Assembly: GCA_002725995.1 (NCBI GenBank)
Contig: PBRQ01000055.1
Coordinates: 35,600-99,599 of the forward strand
DNA: 64,000 nucleotides
DNA from: Gammaproteobacteria bacterium
GTDB taxonomy: Bacteria; Pseudomonadota; Gammaproteobacteria; Pseudomonadales; Azotimanducaceae
Direction of reading: 5' to 3'
Shown here piece after piece: positions 27,581 through 37,448 of the stretch. The stretch's first letter is position 1; the number at the start of each line of letters is the position of its first letter. The notes under the pieces are model-generated. The model worked only from the letters and a program-made list of their open reading frames with translations. It was not told the DNA's origin and made no database searches. The translations under genes were made by a program, and so were the position numbers.

Positions 27581-28327
27581 ATGATTATTCATGAAACCCT
27601 ACAGCAGATTGGACTTTCGGATCGACAGACCGATATTTACCTGACGCTGCTAAAACAGGGTCCTGGTTCAATTCGCGATATTGCCACTGGTGCTGGCCTC
27701 AACCGAGGCACAACCTATGAAGAACTGAAAACCCTGCGGGCACGCTCACTGGTGAGCTATTCCCCAAAGGGCAAACGAAGATTTTTCTGTGCTGAGCCAC
27801 CGGAACAGCTTATGAAAATCGCCGAGGAGAAGCAGGATGTCCTGGCGAGGGCGGCCAATGTCCTTCGCCATGACATCCTGCCCGATCTCAGCAACGTGAC
27901 TCCTGACTCAAGTATTACCAACGTGCATCATTACGAGGGGGATGAGGGTATTGAATTTGTACTGAAGGACATTCTCCGGACTGTTGAAACTCAACCACAA
28001 AAGCAATATCGGGTCTATTCATCTAAACAGATTCGCAAGTACCTGTACCGTCCATTTCCCAACTTTACCAGGCAACGCGTTCAAAAGAGTATATCAGTCA
28101 ATGTTATCGCGATTGGCGACGGCGGTGAGGATGCACCACTCGCTGAGAGGAAATGGATAGGGACTGAGGATGGTGGCAACACCGCAAGCTACGTCGCTAT
28201 CTACCCACCGAAATGTGCCATGATATCCCTCGTTCATGGGGACTACCCTATCGCAGTCCTGCTAAATTCGGATGCCATTGCACTGGTGATGCAGATCTCC
28301 TTTGACACCCTTTGGCAACGTCTATGA
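27581..28327 (+). CDS. TrmB-family winged-helix transcriptional regulator
   Basis: A 248-residue regulator. Start 27581 (MIIHETLQQIGLSDRQTDIY) matches the usual TrmB N-terminus; a longer reading from 27527 would run through the operator-like repeat and adds a hydrophobic, unlikely N-terminus. The wHTH spans about residues 5-70 (SIRDIATGAGLNRGTTYEELKTLRARSLVSYSPKGKRR), then a coiled linker and a C-terminal effector domain. TrmB proteins sense sugars or sugar phosphates, which suits the divergent GlmS-like gene. There is no clear Shine-Dalgarno sequence, so translation may be weak or leaderless. Confidence 0.85.
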   Translation: MIIHETLQQIGLSDRQTDIYLTLLKQGPGSIRDIATGAGLNRGTTYEELKTLRARSLVSYSPKGKRRFFCAEPPEQLMKIAEEKQDVLARAANVLRHDILPDLSNVTPDSSITNVHHYEGDEGIEFVLKDILRTVETQPQKQYRVYSSKQIRKYLYRPFPNFTRQRVQKSISVNVIAIGDGGEDAPLAERKWIGTEDGGNTASYVAIYPPKCAMISLVHGDYPIAVLLNSDAIALVMQISFDTLWQRL

Positions 28328-28792
28328 CCACTGGCTATCTGCCTTAGGCCCCGCTGTACTCGCTCCTGCAAGGCCTGAAGAGATTCAGCACCCGGGGTAA
28401 GGTCCCATCGCTGCTCCTCCTGCATTTGCACGAATATGGGGTCCTGCTGGTGAGCCTTTATTCTAAAAACACCGGTCTCCCAGGTGAACTTCCTTGAGGT
28501 CTGCCACTATCGTTGGTTTGAGGCCTAAATGCGCGCACAGGGGAGCCGCTGTCTCCTGGGTACGCGACACATGTTTGTAACATAAACTGCTTCTATGGGT
28601 TGGGATCGAAGCGTCTCCCCTACTCTCTTTACCTGCGCCTTGCCCACCTCTGCCAGGCCTGGATCCCCCTTGCCTATCGACCAAGGGAAAGGGTTCATTC
28701 GGGACTGCAGTTTGAGACTCTCCATGCCGGACCAGCAATATCTCAGTCGCGCCTTCCGGCCTCTCGAATCGTTGCTGCCTATATTCCTCCAT
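28328..28792 (-). pseudogene. Broken histidine phosphatase (phosphoglycerate-mutase-like)
   Basis: Read on the minus strand from 28792, ATEILLVRHGESQTAVPNEPFPL contains the RHG phosphohistidine motif. The frame then shifts near 28670 to DPGLAEVGKAQVKRVGETL...AVYVTNMCR, returns near 28565 to SRTQETAAPLCAHLGLKPTIV, and shifts again near 28480 to GVFRIKAHQQDPIFVQMQEEQRWDL. Similarity ends around 28330, before the second catalytic histidine (SHG) of the family, at the 3' end of the regulator gene. Three frameshifts and the truncated C-terminus make it non-functional as read. Confidence 0.8.
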
Positions 28793-28939
28793 GAATCCTC
28801 AGAAAACTATTGCTACGGGGTGCCCCACACTAACCCTGATCTCCCCTGAACTCTCGTGTGGCCGGTCGAGGGGTTGGGGGTGCATCACAGGGGGAAGCCC
28901 GGCGGAACAGGAAGTACTCCCAATAAGTTTGCTGCGAAA

Positions 28940-30565
28940 CTAGCGTCCAAGAATTCTATTCTGTAACCAGACTGATTTAGGCACCAGACCATCAACCGCG
29001 GACAGGGGCGGCAATGACACGGATGCCCGGCCTGCACCGGTTCCACCGGTAGCAGGACAGCTTCCATCCAGACGATATGCCAGGGCCGCAGCGAAGCGGG
29101 ATTCTTCCGGATCACCAAGCTGATGAGTAAAGTCATCCGCCACATAGCAACCTGGAATTTCAACTCCCTCCACCTGCGCTATATTGGCTGGAGAAAAACC
29201 ATCTGTATAGTCACCAAAGTTCTTGGCATTGATACCTCTGAATTGAATACTGAAATAGGTGGTACCGCAATTATCAAAGGGGTAGAACCCATAGGGTTTT
29301 CCGCAAGTGCTTGAGCCTATCTGTATCACCTCAACATCAATCCCCCGCAGTCCGTTAATAATGGATTCACTGGCGGAGCAGGTCCCTGGGCCGGTCAAGA
29401 CAAAGACCCGTGACAGATTCAGACTTGGGAGCGGCTCACCAGCCGGGGCTGAGAACCCTATCGAAGATGTATAGAAAAGTGTGGGTGTTAGAGTTTCACC
29501 GGTTACCGGGTTAAAAACCGGGTGTTTGTCATTGAACTCAAGCTCTTCGAACGTCCTGCCGTCAGCGGCCGCCGGGCCGGCAATCATGAAGGCAAGCTCA
29601 TTGGCGATATCCAGAAACCCGCCGCCGTTGTAGCGTAGATCGAGAACCAGGTCTGTGATGGCTGCAGTTTCCAACTGAGTAACCGCATCAATTAGTTTCT
29701 GTTCAGCCGGGCGAATATGATCAGTGAAGGACAAGTAGCCGACCTCACCACTGCTTGTCGAGATTATCTGAACATCCTGTACCGGGTCCATAGTCATCTC
29801 TACGGTCGTCAAGGTTATCTCTCTGGGCTCTTCTGATCCCTGGTCAGCAACGGTAAATTGGTGCGTTTCACCGGCCTCTTCCGGGAACAGCCCGGCATTG
29901 AGCGAGTCCACATCAGCGCTGGAATCCGCATTGACCAGATCCGTGCCATCAACACTGAGCACTCTGGCGCCGCGGAGCAGGTTTGCCGGATCACTGCTGG
30001 CGGGAGAATTCGGCTCGGTATAGGCAACCACAACGCTTCGAGGCGGTGTCGATGCGAGTATGGCAAAATTTGCACCATAGCCAACAGATATGCCCGACTG
30101 AGACAGGGCTTGAAATTCATCCGTGGGGATAGTGAAGTGGAACCTATCTACCGGTGAACCTGTCTGCGTCAGGTCAAATGTTTTCATCAGGTCAAAATAG
30201 TCAGCAGTTGAATGTTCCTGGGGATCCACATCCGTGATCTGGTCATACCAAAGGTAGAGATCATTGCTCCAGGAACGAATCCAGTAATTCTCGTCTGTAG
30301 ATGTTCCAGGTGAATCAGGGAAGGAGGTGCCAGTGGAAGAGTCAATACCCGTTCTCGGAGCAACACATAGCATCTCGAAATTGGAAAAAGGCTGGAAAAC
30401 ACCGTCCGTGAAATCACTCCCGCCGCTATTTCCCGGGTCCGGGTCGGTAGTATCAGGAGGGGTTGCGACAGGCGAAGCACCGCCACCACCACAACTGACC
30501 AGCAATAGCATTGACAGCGCCGCCGGCCCCAAAAACCCGCTTCCTGCTGGCGAAAATTTCCTCAT
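28940..30565 (-). CDS. S41-family C-terminal-processing peptidase, lipoprotein
   Basis: A 541-residue protein with a lipobox near residues 22-25 (LLVSC) followed by a Gly/Pro/Asp-rich linker typical of a surface or outer-membrane lipoprotein. A PDZ-like region around 160-230 (NLLRGARVLSVDGTDL) precedes the protease core: LVLDLRYNGGG, then the catalytic serine in GPGTCSASESIINGL and the lysine in GSSTCGKPYGF. Family members cleave C-terminal tails of envelope proteins. It is last in a four-gene operon and overlaps the RND pump by four bases. Co-expression with a pump suggests envelope maintenance or export quality control, which is inference. Confidence 0.88.
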   Translation of the reverse strand: MRKFSPAGSGFLGPAALSMLLLVSCGGGGASPVATPPDTTDPDPGNSGGSDFTDGVFQPFSNFEMLCVAPRTGIDSSTGTSFPDSPGTSTDENYWIRSWSNDLYLWYDQITDVDPQEHSTADYFDLMKTFDLTQTGSPVDRFHFTIPTDEFQALSQSGISVGYGANFAILASTPPRSVVVAYTEPNSPASSDPANLLRGARVLSVDGTDLVNADSSADVDSLNAGLFPEEAGETHQFTVADQGSEEPREITLTTVEMTMDPVQDVQIISTSSGEVGYLSFTDHIRPAEQKLIDAVTQLETAAITDLVLDLRYNGGGFLDIANELAFMIAGPAAADGRTFEELEFNDKHPVFNPVTGETLTPTLFYTSSIGFSAPAGEPLPSLNLSRVFVLTGPGTCSASESIINGLRGIDVEVIQIGSSTCGKPYGFYPFDNCGTTYFSIQFRGINAKNFGDYTDGFSPANIAQVEGVEIPGCYVADDFTHQLGDPEESRFAAALAYRLDGSCPATGGTGAGRASVSLPPLSAVDGLVPKSVWLQNRILGR

Positions 30566-33500
30566 GCCCCGGATCTTGGCTCCAGTTGCCCTTCGTGCTC
30601 CAGAACTGATTCGTAATTGTGTTTTGAGAAAACGTTCCGACTTCGATCAACATCAACAAGAATCACATACATACAGGGGATGAGGAACAGGGTGATACCA
30701 GTCGCAAAAAGAATACCAAAGCCAAGGGAAACAGCCATTGGGAGTACCATCTGGGCCGACAGGCTGGTTTCCATCAACATGGGCAGCAGACCGAAAAAAG
30801 TTGTCAGGGACGTCAGAAGAATTGCGCGAATTCGCTGTGTTCCCGCAAGAACCGCAGCAGATTCCAGATCCAGGCCGTCGTCAACGCCCTTATTGATGAA
30901 ATCAACCATAATGAGACTGTCATTGACCACCACACCAGCAAGAGCCACTATTCCAAAAACTGATAAGAAACTAAAGGGGATGCCCATAACGACATGACCG
31001 ATCAGCGCACCGATCATACCAAAGGGAATAACACCCATGATAATGAGTGGTTGCAGGTATGACTTTAAGGGGATAGCCAGCAGCGAATATATCGCGAACA
31101 AGGTCACACCCATCATGAAACCCAGTTTCTGCATGAACTTTTGTTCCTCCTTGCTGGCCCCTCCCAATTCCAGCCTTACATCTGGGAATTCTTCGCTGAG
31201 TTGTTCCACAAATTGTTTCTGAATCGCCTCAACGACCAATGTAGGTTCAACCTTTTTTGTATCAGCATTAGCCGTTACGATGACGGCTCGTTTTGAATCG
31301 TGACGAACAATATTGGACCGGCCATTCCTCAAATCCATTCCGGCAACCGCCAGGAAAGGCACCTCCGACCCATCCGCCGTACGGATATACATATTCTCCA
31401 GGCTACCAATGGAGGATCGTTCCTCAGCCGGAAAACGCACCATTACCTTTATCTCTTCACTGTCTCGCTGAATCCTCTGCGCCTCAATACCATAAAATCC
31501 CGCGCGCACCTGCTGCGCTAAATCCTGCAAAGTGAGGCCAAGTATCTCAGCCGCAGGTTTAATATTGAGATCAATCTCCAGAGCACTGCTATTGCTGGTG
31601 CTTTCAATATCAAAAATACCGTCAAACTGAGCAAGCGTTTTCTGCAATGCCTGCGCGGCATCATCCAGCTGTTGGTAGTTATTGCTTACCAGCTTAAAGT
31701 TAAACGTGTCACCTCCACCAACGGTAGTAGAACCATTGGTCTGCAACTTCTTGGTGCCTGCTATATCTCCAACTCGCTCCCGCCACTCGGCGGCCAAATC
31801 AATCGCGTTGACTTCCCTGTTGCTGTCTTTATTTAGCTCAACAAATATTTGTCCGCTCGACCCGTTCGCATACTCAAACATATGTTTGATCAGCTTTTCT
31901 CCTTCCGGCCTCTCCTGGTCTATCTCCTTAATAGTGTCTGCAACATGATCAACTATCTTTATTGTCTGACTGGTTGGTGCGCCGTCTACGACCTCTATCG
32001 TTGCTGAAATAAAGTCGCTGGGGAGCGCTGGGAAAAGGACCACATGGATCAAGGGGCTGGCAATAACACCCCCGGATATAATCAAGATGGCGACAAAAAC
32101 AGATATGGTGTTGTAGCGATGCTCTATCGCAAAGACCAGTGCTGGCTTGTATCTTTCCTGTACAAATCGACTGAAGCTCGTTGTAAATTTCTGTTGCCAG
32201 CGCCGTAGCGGATCCATATCCCGTGGATGCACATTCGGAAGCGGCTCCATCTGCCCCAGGTGGGCCGGCAATATCAGCTTGGATTCAACCAGCGAAAACA
32301 CCAGGCAGAGAACGACGACACCACCGATGGCGGCGGCTGTCGAGGCAGCAGGACCTTCCATCACCACCATGGGAATAAATGCGGCAATGGTAGTCAATAC
32401 GCCAAAGGTAGCGGGAACAGCAACTCGATAAACACCACGAGTGATGGAATCCAACGATAGTCCATGTTCATCCACCGCGCTCTGGGCGCTCTCACCGATG
32501 ATGATCGCATCATCGACTACCACTCCCAGCACCAATATGAAACCGAACAGGCTGATGATATTGATACTGATATCAAACATTGGCATCAAAGAGAATGCCC
32601 CGAGAAAACAGACGGGTAATCCAACAATGCACCAGAAAGCCAGTTCAAGCCGCAGAAATATCCCAAGAACCAATAGAACCAGTAGAATGCCATACCACAA
32701 ATTATCCAGCATCATTGCCACGGTCGACTTCAAATAGAAGGAGATATCCAGCCAGGCATCCATACCGATAGACGGTGGAAGTGTCTTCTTCTTTTCCTCA
32801 ACGTACTGATTGACCTCTGCCGAAATATCCAGTGCATTCTGATTGCCAACCGCGCTTATCTGCATACCCACGCTGGGTCGACCATCAAATAGCAGTTGCC
32901 CTTCTGTTTCGACAAAACCATCATTGATGACTGCAATATCACCCAGGGTCAGACGGGTTCCATCCTCACGAGTCCGCAGCGGTACCTTTTCAAACTCATA
33001 CTGATGATAGGCTTGCGCCTCCGCACGCAGGAGAATATTCCCTGATTCAGTTTTTAAGGATCCAGCAGGCAGATCGAGGGAAGAGTTCCTGACGGCGGTA
33101 GCAACTTCCTCCAATGTGAGATCATATTGCCTTAGTTGCGCCTTGTTCAGCTCGATACTTATTTCGTAAGGCCTTGCACCAAAGAAGTTGATTGAGGTTA
33201 CATTCGGCAGTTCTAGAAGCTCGTCACGAACAGACTCCCCATAGGACTTCATGGCCTTTTCATCAAGGTCTCCATAGACCTGCACAAACATGACCATGCT
33301 TTCAATTTCACTCTTGTAAATCCGGGGCTTTTCCATGGAGGCTGGAAAACTGGAGACCCTGTCTACGGCCAGCTTTGCTTCATCGAGGATCTCCTCGACC
33401 GTAAAATCACTACTCACATCCAAAGTGATTCTGGCTAAACCCTCACTTGCGACGGCCTGCATTTCAGATATTCCCTGGACCCCCCGCAGCGCATCTTCCA

Positions 33501-33726
33501 ACTTGGTTACTACCGTGGATTCTATTTCCCCTGGAGATGCGCCGGGGTATACAGCCTCGATTACCACCTGGTCTAAAGCCTGGTCAGGAAGCGCCTGGGT
33601 CCTCATGGACATGGCTGACACAAATCCGACAATCACGATGAACAGCATCAGCAGGTTTGCCGCCACAGGATTTCTAATAAACCAGGCAATCACGCCGGAA
33701 TGTGAATCTCCGCTGTTAGCGACCAT
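30562..33726 (-). CDS. RND efflux transporter, HAE1-like
   Basis: A 1054-residue inner-membrane antiporter with the 12-TM RND layout and two large periplasmic loops. The first TM follows GVIAWFIRNPVAANLLMLFIVIVGF. The proton-relay pair is in LGVVVDDAIIIGESA (TM4). The second half repeats the fold, with FLSVFGIVALAGVVVNDSLIMVDF. ATG 33726 is preferred to an in-frame GTG at 33735 because it gives the shorter overlap with the adaptor gene. It partners the adaptor immediately upstream; no TolC-type outer membrane channel is in the operon. Substrate range unknown. Confidence 0.92.
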   Translation of the reverse strand: MVANSGDSHSGVIAWFIRNPVAANLLMLFIVIVGFVSAMSMRTQALPDQALDQVVIEAVYPGASPGEIESTVVTKLEDALRGVQGISEMQAVASEGLARITLDVSSDFTVEEILDEAKLAVDRVSSFPASMEKPRIYKSEIESMVMFVQVYGDLDEKAMKSYGESVRDELLELPNVTSINFFGARPYEISIELNKAQLRQYDLTLEEVATAVRNSSLDLPAGSLKTESGNILLRAEAQAYHQYEFEKVPLRTREDGTRLTLGDIAVINDGFVETEGQLLFDGRPSVGMQISAVGNQNALDISAEVNQYVEEKKKTLPPSIGMDAWLDISFYLKSTVAMMLDNLWYGILLVLLVLGIFLRLELAFWCIVGLPVCFLGAFSLMPMFDISINIISLFGFILVLGVVVDDAIIIGESAQSAVDEHGLSLDSITRGVYRVAVPATFGVLTTIAAFIPMVVMEGPAASTAAAIGGVVVLCLVFSLVESKLILPAHLGQMEPLPNVHPRDMDPLRRWQQKFTTSFSRFVQERYKPALVFAIEHRYNTISVFVAILIISGGVIASPLIHVVLFPALPSDFISATIEVVDGAPTSQTIKIVDHVADTIKEIDQERPEGEKLIKHMFEYANGSSGQIFVELNKDSNREVNAIDLAAEWRERVGDIAGTKKLQTNGSTTVGGGDTFNFKLVSNNYQQLDDAAQALQKTLAQFDGIFDIESTSNSSALEIDLNIKPAAEILGLTLQDLAQQVRAGFYGIEAQRIQRDSEEIKVMVRFPAEERSSIGSLENMYIRTADGSEVPFLAVAGMDLRNGRSNIVRHDSKRAVIVTANADTKKVEPTLVVEAIQKQFVEQLSEEFPDVRLELGGASKEEQKFMQKLGFMMGVTLFAIYSLLAIPLKSYLQPLIIMGVIPFGMIGALIGHVVMGIPFSFLSVFGIVALAGVVVNDSLIMVDFINKGVDDGLDLESAAVLAGTQRIRAILLTSLTTFFGLLPMLMETSLSAQMVLPMAVSLGFGILFATGITLFLIPCMYVILVDVDRSRNVFSKHNYESVLEHEGQLEPRSGA

Positions 33727-34921
33727 CGCCCACACCCAATTGCATGTCGTCGGCTAACTGGAACCTAACTTCCGTCCCCGGCAGAGGATTCTCAAGTGGA
33801 GTAATAGAAATGATTTCACCGTTGGCCACGCCACTACCAACGTAAAGAAACTGCTCATCGGCACGAACCGGCTTTATCAGGCGTAACTCAAGTTGACTCT
33901 TCTTGTTGACGACCCAGATTTTGTTCCCTGGCCGGACTCCAGCTCTCGGAATGCGGGCAATATCATCGAACCGCCTGCCCGAAATAACTGCGGAGACATA
34001 ACTTCCTATTCGCAGGGGCGATTCAAATCCCGTATAGGGGGCCCTGACCTCAGCAATAGCGTAGAGCACGCGGTTCTTACGGTCCATGACAGCCTCGGTG
34101 CGTACAATCTCACCAGACCAGTTGTGTACTCTGTTTCTTCCTACCGTAGACAGCGCAACTGGCACCCTGAGCTGGCTGTTCTTAACACCATCCGGTAAAT
34201 CAAGGAACTCCAGGTCGTGAAGCGGTATGGGCAGTCGCACCTCGGCAATATCGATTGAAAAGACGATACCTAGCTGGGTTCCTGGCGATACATACTGTCC
34301 CAAATCAACCATACGCTCTTCCACCATACCGTCGTACACTGCCACAACACGCGTACGTTCCAGGTCACCCTTCTTTCGCTTCATCTCGGCGAGCGCTGAC
34401 TCGAGTTTAGCCTCTGCTTCGGCTATTTGGGGTTCGCGCAGGGCAAGCTCTGACGGCTCACGACCTTTAGCCATGGCCGAGTTTTTCCAATCGAGGATTG
34501 CATAGTCTGCAAGCCCCTTTTCCTCTGCCAGGCGGGTTCGGGCACTGGCAACACTAGCCTTGGCCCCTTCCAGGTCTGCGATATAGTGACGATCATCGAC
34601 AACAATCAATAACTCTCCTGCCTTAAACGCACCACCTGCGATAAAGGCTTCATTCAATTCAGAAACAACCCCGGACACTTCTGAGACCAGTGTTGTTCGT
34701 GTCCTTGCCAGTACTTCACCTTGGCTTCTGACGGTCATGGTTAAGGGTGATTTGGATACCCTGAAGGCATCAACCAGTATTACCGGAGTCTTCGCCTCGC
34801 GTTTTTCCGGTTCTGGTGTCGACAGATACAAGACGATTGAAACGACGATACCAACCGTAAGAATAATAGCGGGCATCAGGAAATTTGAATTCATGAAATT
34901 TTTATACAAGCCCTTAATCAT
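33716..34921 (-). CDS. RND periplasmic adaptor (membrane fusion protein)
   Basis: A 401-residue protein with an N-terminal membrane anchor (about 14-35), a lipoyl-like half-motif (TTLVSEVSGVVSELN), a long alpha-hairpin rich in Ala/Glu/Lys (about 115-185), the second half (VVAVYDGMVEERMVDLGQYVSPG) and a beta-barrel. It links the RND pump to an outer-membrane channel. Overlaps: four bases with the upstream DjlA-like gene and 11 with the pump, so the order DjlA-like, adaptor, pump, S41 protease is one transcript. Confidence 0.9.
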   Translation of the reverse strand: MIKGLYKNFMNSNFLMPAIILTVGIVVSIVLYLSTPEPEKREAKTPVILVDAFRVSKSPLTMTVRSQGEVLARTRTTLVSEVSGVVSELNEAFIAGGAFKAGELLIVVDDRHYIADLEGAKASVASARTRLAEEKGLADYAILDWKNSAMAKGREPSELALREPQIAEAEAKLESALAEMKRKKGDLERTRVVAVYDGMVEERMVDLGQYVSPGTQLGIVFSIDIAEVRLPIPLHDLEFLDLPDGVKNSQLRVPVALSTVGRNRVHNWSGEIVRTEAVMDRKNRVLYAIAEVRAPYTGFESPLRIGSYVSAVISGRRFDDIARIPRAGVRPGNKIWVVNKKSQLELRLIKPVRADEQFLYVGSGVANGEIISITPLENPLPGTEVRFQLADDMQLGVGDGR

Positions 34922-35691
34922 TGATCTTCTCCATCATGAGGTAAACCCCGGGAGCGAAGAATTTGCTCAAATGCGAGTAGAATCAGCTTTCTTTTTTCCT
35001 CCGCCAGGTTCGTCAACTCTTTGGGGACACCGTTCTCAATTAGTACATCAGGGTCGTGTTCCTCAAGAAGGTGCTCATAGCGCTCCCTGATAGCATCCGT
35101 ATCATCGCTGGCTTCACAACCCAGCAGGTCATAGCAATGTTCGAGATTGTCTGGTTGATACTTAAACAAGTGAAGAATGTGCTCATACTCATCATCGAGG
35201 CCAAATATTGCTGCAGCAGACTTGATAAGAAACTCTTCACTCTCGTCATATACTGAGTCAGCATGGGCAACCAGGAGCATGATCTCCAACATGGTTACCA
35301 ATACGTCTGGTGAATCCGCAAATTGATCGTGAAATGTACGGGCATGAGACTCAAAGCTATCGTTGGAAACTACAGCCTCATCAAATGTTTTGAAAGCAAA
35401 TTTTGCTGACTGCCATGAAAGTTTAAAGTGGCTCCTGACGAGGCCCTCTACGGATGCAATTTCCTCCTCGCTTACCTCCCCATCGGCCTGGGCGAGCTTA
35501 CCCAGCATCGAAAATGTTGCCACAAAGAAGACGCTATTCTTCACCTCACGGTTCGATATCGGTACACCAAATAACTCACGAGGTGGCCGATCAAATAACT
35601 GATGCCCCATGGCAGCACCAACTAAGGCACCAAATGGTCCACCGAGCAGGTAACCCGCCCCCAAACCAGTGACTTTTCCGATCAAGCGCAC
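34918..35691 (-). CDS. DjlA-like TerB/J-domain protein with an altered HPD motif
   Basis: A 257-residue protein. GTG 35691 is chosen because GGAG stands 8 bases upstream. The N-terminus has a glycine-rich membrane-anchor-like segment (LGAGYLLGGPFGALVGAAMGHQL), then a TerB domain (about 40-170, with FSMLGKLAQADGEVSEEE and LLVAHADSVYDESE) and a C-terminal J-like domain. In DjlA the J-domain contains HPD, needed to stimulate DnaK; here the aligned stretch is EEHDPDVL, so the tripeptide is broken by an inserted Asp. Either DnaK coupling is lost or the loop is rearranged. It leads the pump operon and is divergent from the carboxylase gene. Confidence 0.8.
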   Translation of the reverse strand: MRLIGKVTGLGAGYLLGGPFGALVGAAMGHQLFDRPPRELFGVPISNREVKNSVFFVATFSMLGKLAQADGEVSEEEIASVEGLVRSHFKLSWQSAKFAFKTFDEAVVSNDSFESHARTFHDQFADSPDVLVTMLEIMLLVAHADSVYDESEEFLIKSAAAIFGLDDEYEHILHLFKYQPDNLEHCYDLLGCEASDDTDAIRERYEHLLEEHDPDVLIENGVPKELTNLAEEKRKLILLAFEQILRSRGLPHDGEDQ

Positions 35692-35806
35692 GTATTTTTC
35701 TCCTATGGCCCTGTACCAGGCACACGCTAGTAGCGGACAATACATTAATTGCTATTATTGTACCCGTCAGCAATTACATTTTTTTAGTCCAAATTGGAGT
35801 GACTCA

Positions 35807-37357
35807 ATGAGTTGGGAAAAAGAAATTGGCGAATTGAATCATCGAAACAGTCTGGCAAATGAAATGGGTGGTCCTGAAAAGGTCGCCAGGCAACATGAAT
35901 TTGGCAAGCTCACCATAAGGGAGCGACTGGATAAAGTAATCGATAAAGGCAGCTTCCATGAAGTGGGGAAACTCGCTGGTGTCTCAGACTACGACGAGAA
36001 CGGAATCTTAAAGAGCTTCACCCCTTCGAATTTTGTATTTGGGACTGCAGAAATAGATGGCAGGCCGGTAATCATCTCCGGAGATGATTTTACCGTCCGC
36101 GGCGGGTCTGCCGATGCCTCCATAGCGGAGAAACGCCAGCAGGCCGAAGGGCTGGCAACTGAACTGCGGCTTCCTCATATTCGGCTGGTTGACGGAATGG
36201 GTGGTGGTGGTTCAGTGAAAACGATCGAAACAGCCGGCAGGACCTATATCCCGAGAGTTGCCGGCTGGGAGACAATAGTCACCCACCTGGGTATCGCACC
36301 ATCCGTTTCTCTTGCCTTGGGATCCGTTGCCGGTATCGGTGCAGCAAGAGTCTCTACATCTCATTATTCAGTTATCGTCAAGAATACGGCGCAAATGATG
36401 ATTGCGGGACCTGCCCTGGTTGACTGGGCCAGTCTTGGTGATGTCAGCAAGGAAGAACTCGGGGCCAGCAAAATTCACACGGGCAATGGTGCCATCGATG
36501 ATGAAGCTGCTTCTGAAGAGGATGCCTTCACAATGACAAAGCGGTTCCTTTCCTTCTTGCCCGGCTGCATAGACGAGATTCCGGAAAAGACCGCCTGCAA
36601 CGACCCTATTGATCGCCGTGAAGAGATGCTGCTGAACGTCATCCCTCGGGAGGCAAGGAAAGTCTATAAAATGCGACCGGTCATCTCAGCGATATTCGAT
36701 CAAGATTCCTTTTTTGAGATTGGGCGAAAGTGGGGCAAATCCATCATAACAGGGCTAGCCAGACTGAACGGAGTTCCTGTGGCTGTATTCGCGGAAGATC
36801 CAATGATCTACGGCGGGGCCTGGACCGCAGACTCATCACGCAAACTGATTCGCCACTGTGACCTGGCATCTACCTTCCATCTGCCGCTCGTTCATCTGGT
36901 TGACTGCCCTGGTTTTCTCATTGGCAAGCAATCGGAAGAGCAAGCCACAATTCGTTTCGGCTCATCGGCACTGGCAGCACTGGGCCAAACAACTGTTCCC
37001 TTTTGCAGCGTCGTAATCCGTAAAGCATTCGGTGTTGCTGGCGCCGCCAACACTAAACCAGGAAGTCATCATTTCCGCTTCGCCTGGCCGTCCGGTGACT
37101 GGGGCTCACTTCCTATTGAGGGTGGTATTGAAGTCGCCTATAAAGCTGAACTTGAAGGCGTTGATGACTATGACGATCACCTGGCAAAAATAAAGGAACG
37201 CTTGAATCAGTTGAGATCACCCTTTCGGTCGGCTGAATATTTCGAAATTGAAGAAATTATTGACCCAAGGGATACCCGCCCTAATCTATGTCGCTGGGCA
37301 GACATTGCATATAGAGCGCTGAAACCCGGGGCGGTTTCATTTACCTACAGACCCTAG
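35807..37357 (+). CDS. Acyl-CoA carboxylase, carboxyltransferase subunit
   Basis: A 516-residue crotonase-fold carboxyltransferase of the PccB/MccB/AccD5 type. Start 35807 has GGAG seven bases upstream; the longer upstream frame has no similarity. It contains KLTIRERLDKVIDKGSF near 32-48, and the oxyanion-hole glycines appear in LVDGMGGGGSV and in LVDCPGFLIG of the second half. It carries carboxyl from biotin to an acyl-CoA such as propionyl- or methylcrotonyl-CoA. No biotin carboxylase subunit is adjacent, so the partner must lie elsewhere. The nearby acyl-CoA dehydrogenase and SDR suit a branched or odd-chain acid pathway. Confidence 0.9.
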   Translation: MSWEKEIGELNHRNSLANEMGGPEKVARQHEFGKLTIRERLDKVIDKGSFHEVGKLAGVSDYDENGILKSFTPSNFVFGTAEIDGRPVIISGDDFTVRGGSADASIAEKRQQAEGLATELRLPHIRLVDGMGGGGSVKTIETAGRTYIPRVAGWETIVTHLGIAPSVSLALGSVAGIGAARVSTSHYSVIVKNTAQMMIAGPALVDWASLGDVSKEELGASKIHTGNGAIDDEAASEEDAFTMTKRFLSFLPGCIDEIPEKTACNDPIDRREEMLLNVIPREARKVYKMRPVISAIFDQDSFFEIGRKWGKSIITGLARLNGVPVAVFAEDPMIYGGAWTADSSRKLIRHCDLASTFHLPLVHLVDCPGFLIGKQSEEQATIRFGSSALAALGQTTVPFCSVVIRKAFGVAGAANTKPGSHHFRFAWPSGDWGSLPIEGGIEVAYKAELEGVDDYDDHLAKIKERLNQLRSPFRSAEYFEIEEIIDPRDTRPNLCRWADIAYRALKPGAVSFTYRP

Positions 37358-37385
37358 CCCGGACATTTCATGAAGGAGGCTGAAG

Positions 37386-37448
37386 ATGGTTGATAACACT
37401 TGGAGTTTCAATATGTTACTGGGTGTTTTCTCGTTTTCTCCGGATTAA
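37386..37448 (+). CDS. Possible 20-residue peptide with a strong ribosome site
   Basis: AAGGAGG at 37373-37379 is one of the best Shine-Dalgarno sequences in the window. It is followed six bases later by ATG 37386 and only 20 codons before TAA. It lies 28 bases after the carboxylase stop. This may be a leader peptide or the truncated start of a lost carboxylase-operon gene. No similarity is recognised. Confidence 0.25.
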   Translation: MVDNTWSFNMLLGVFSFSPD

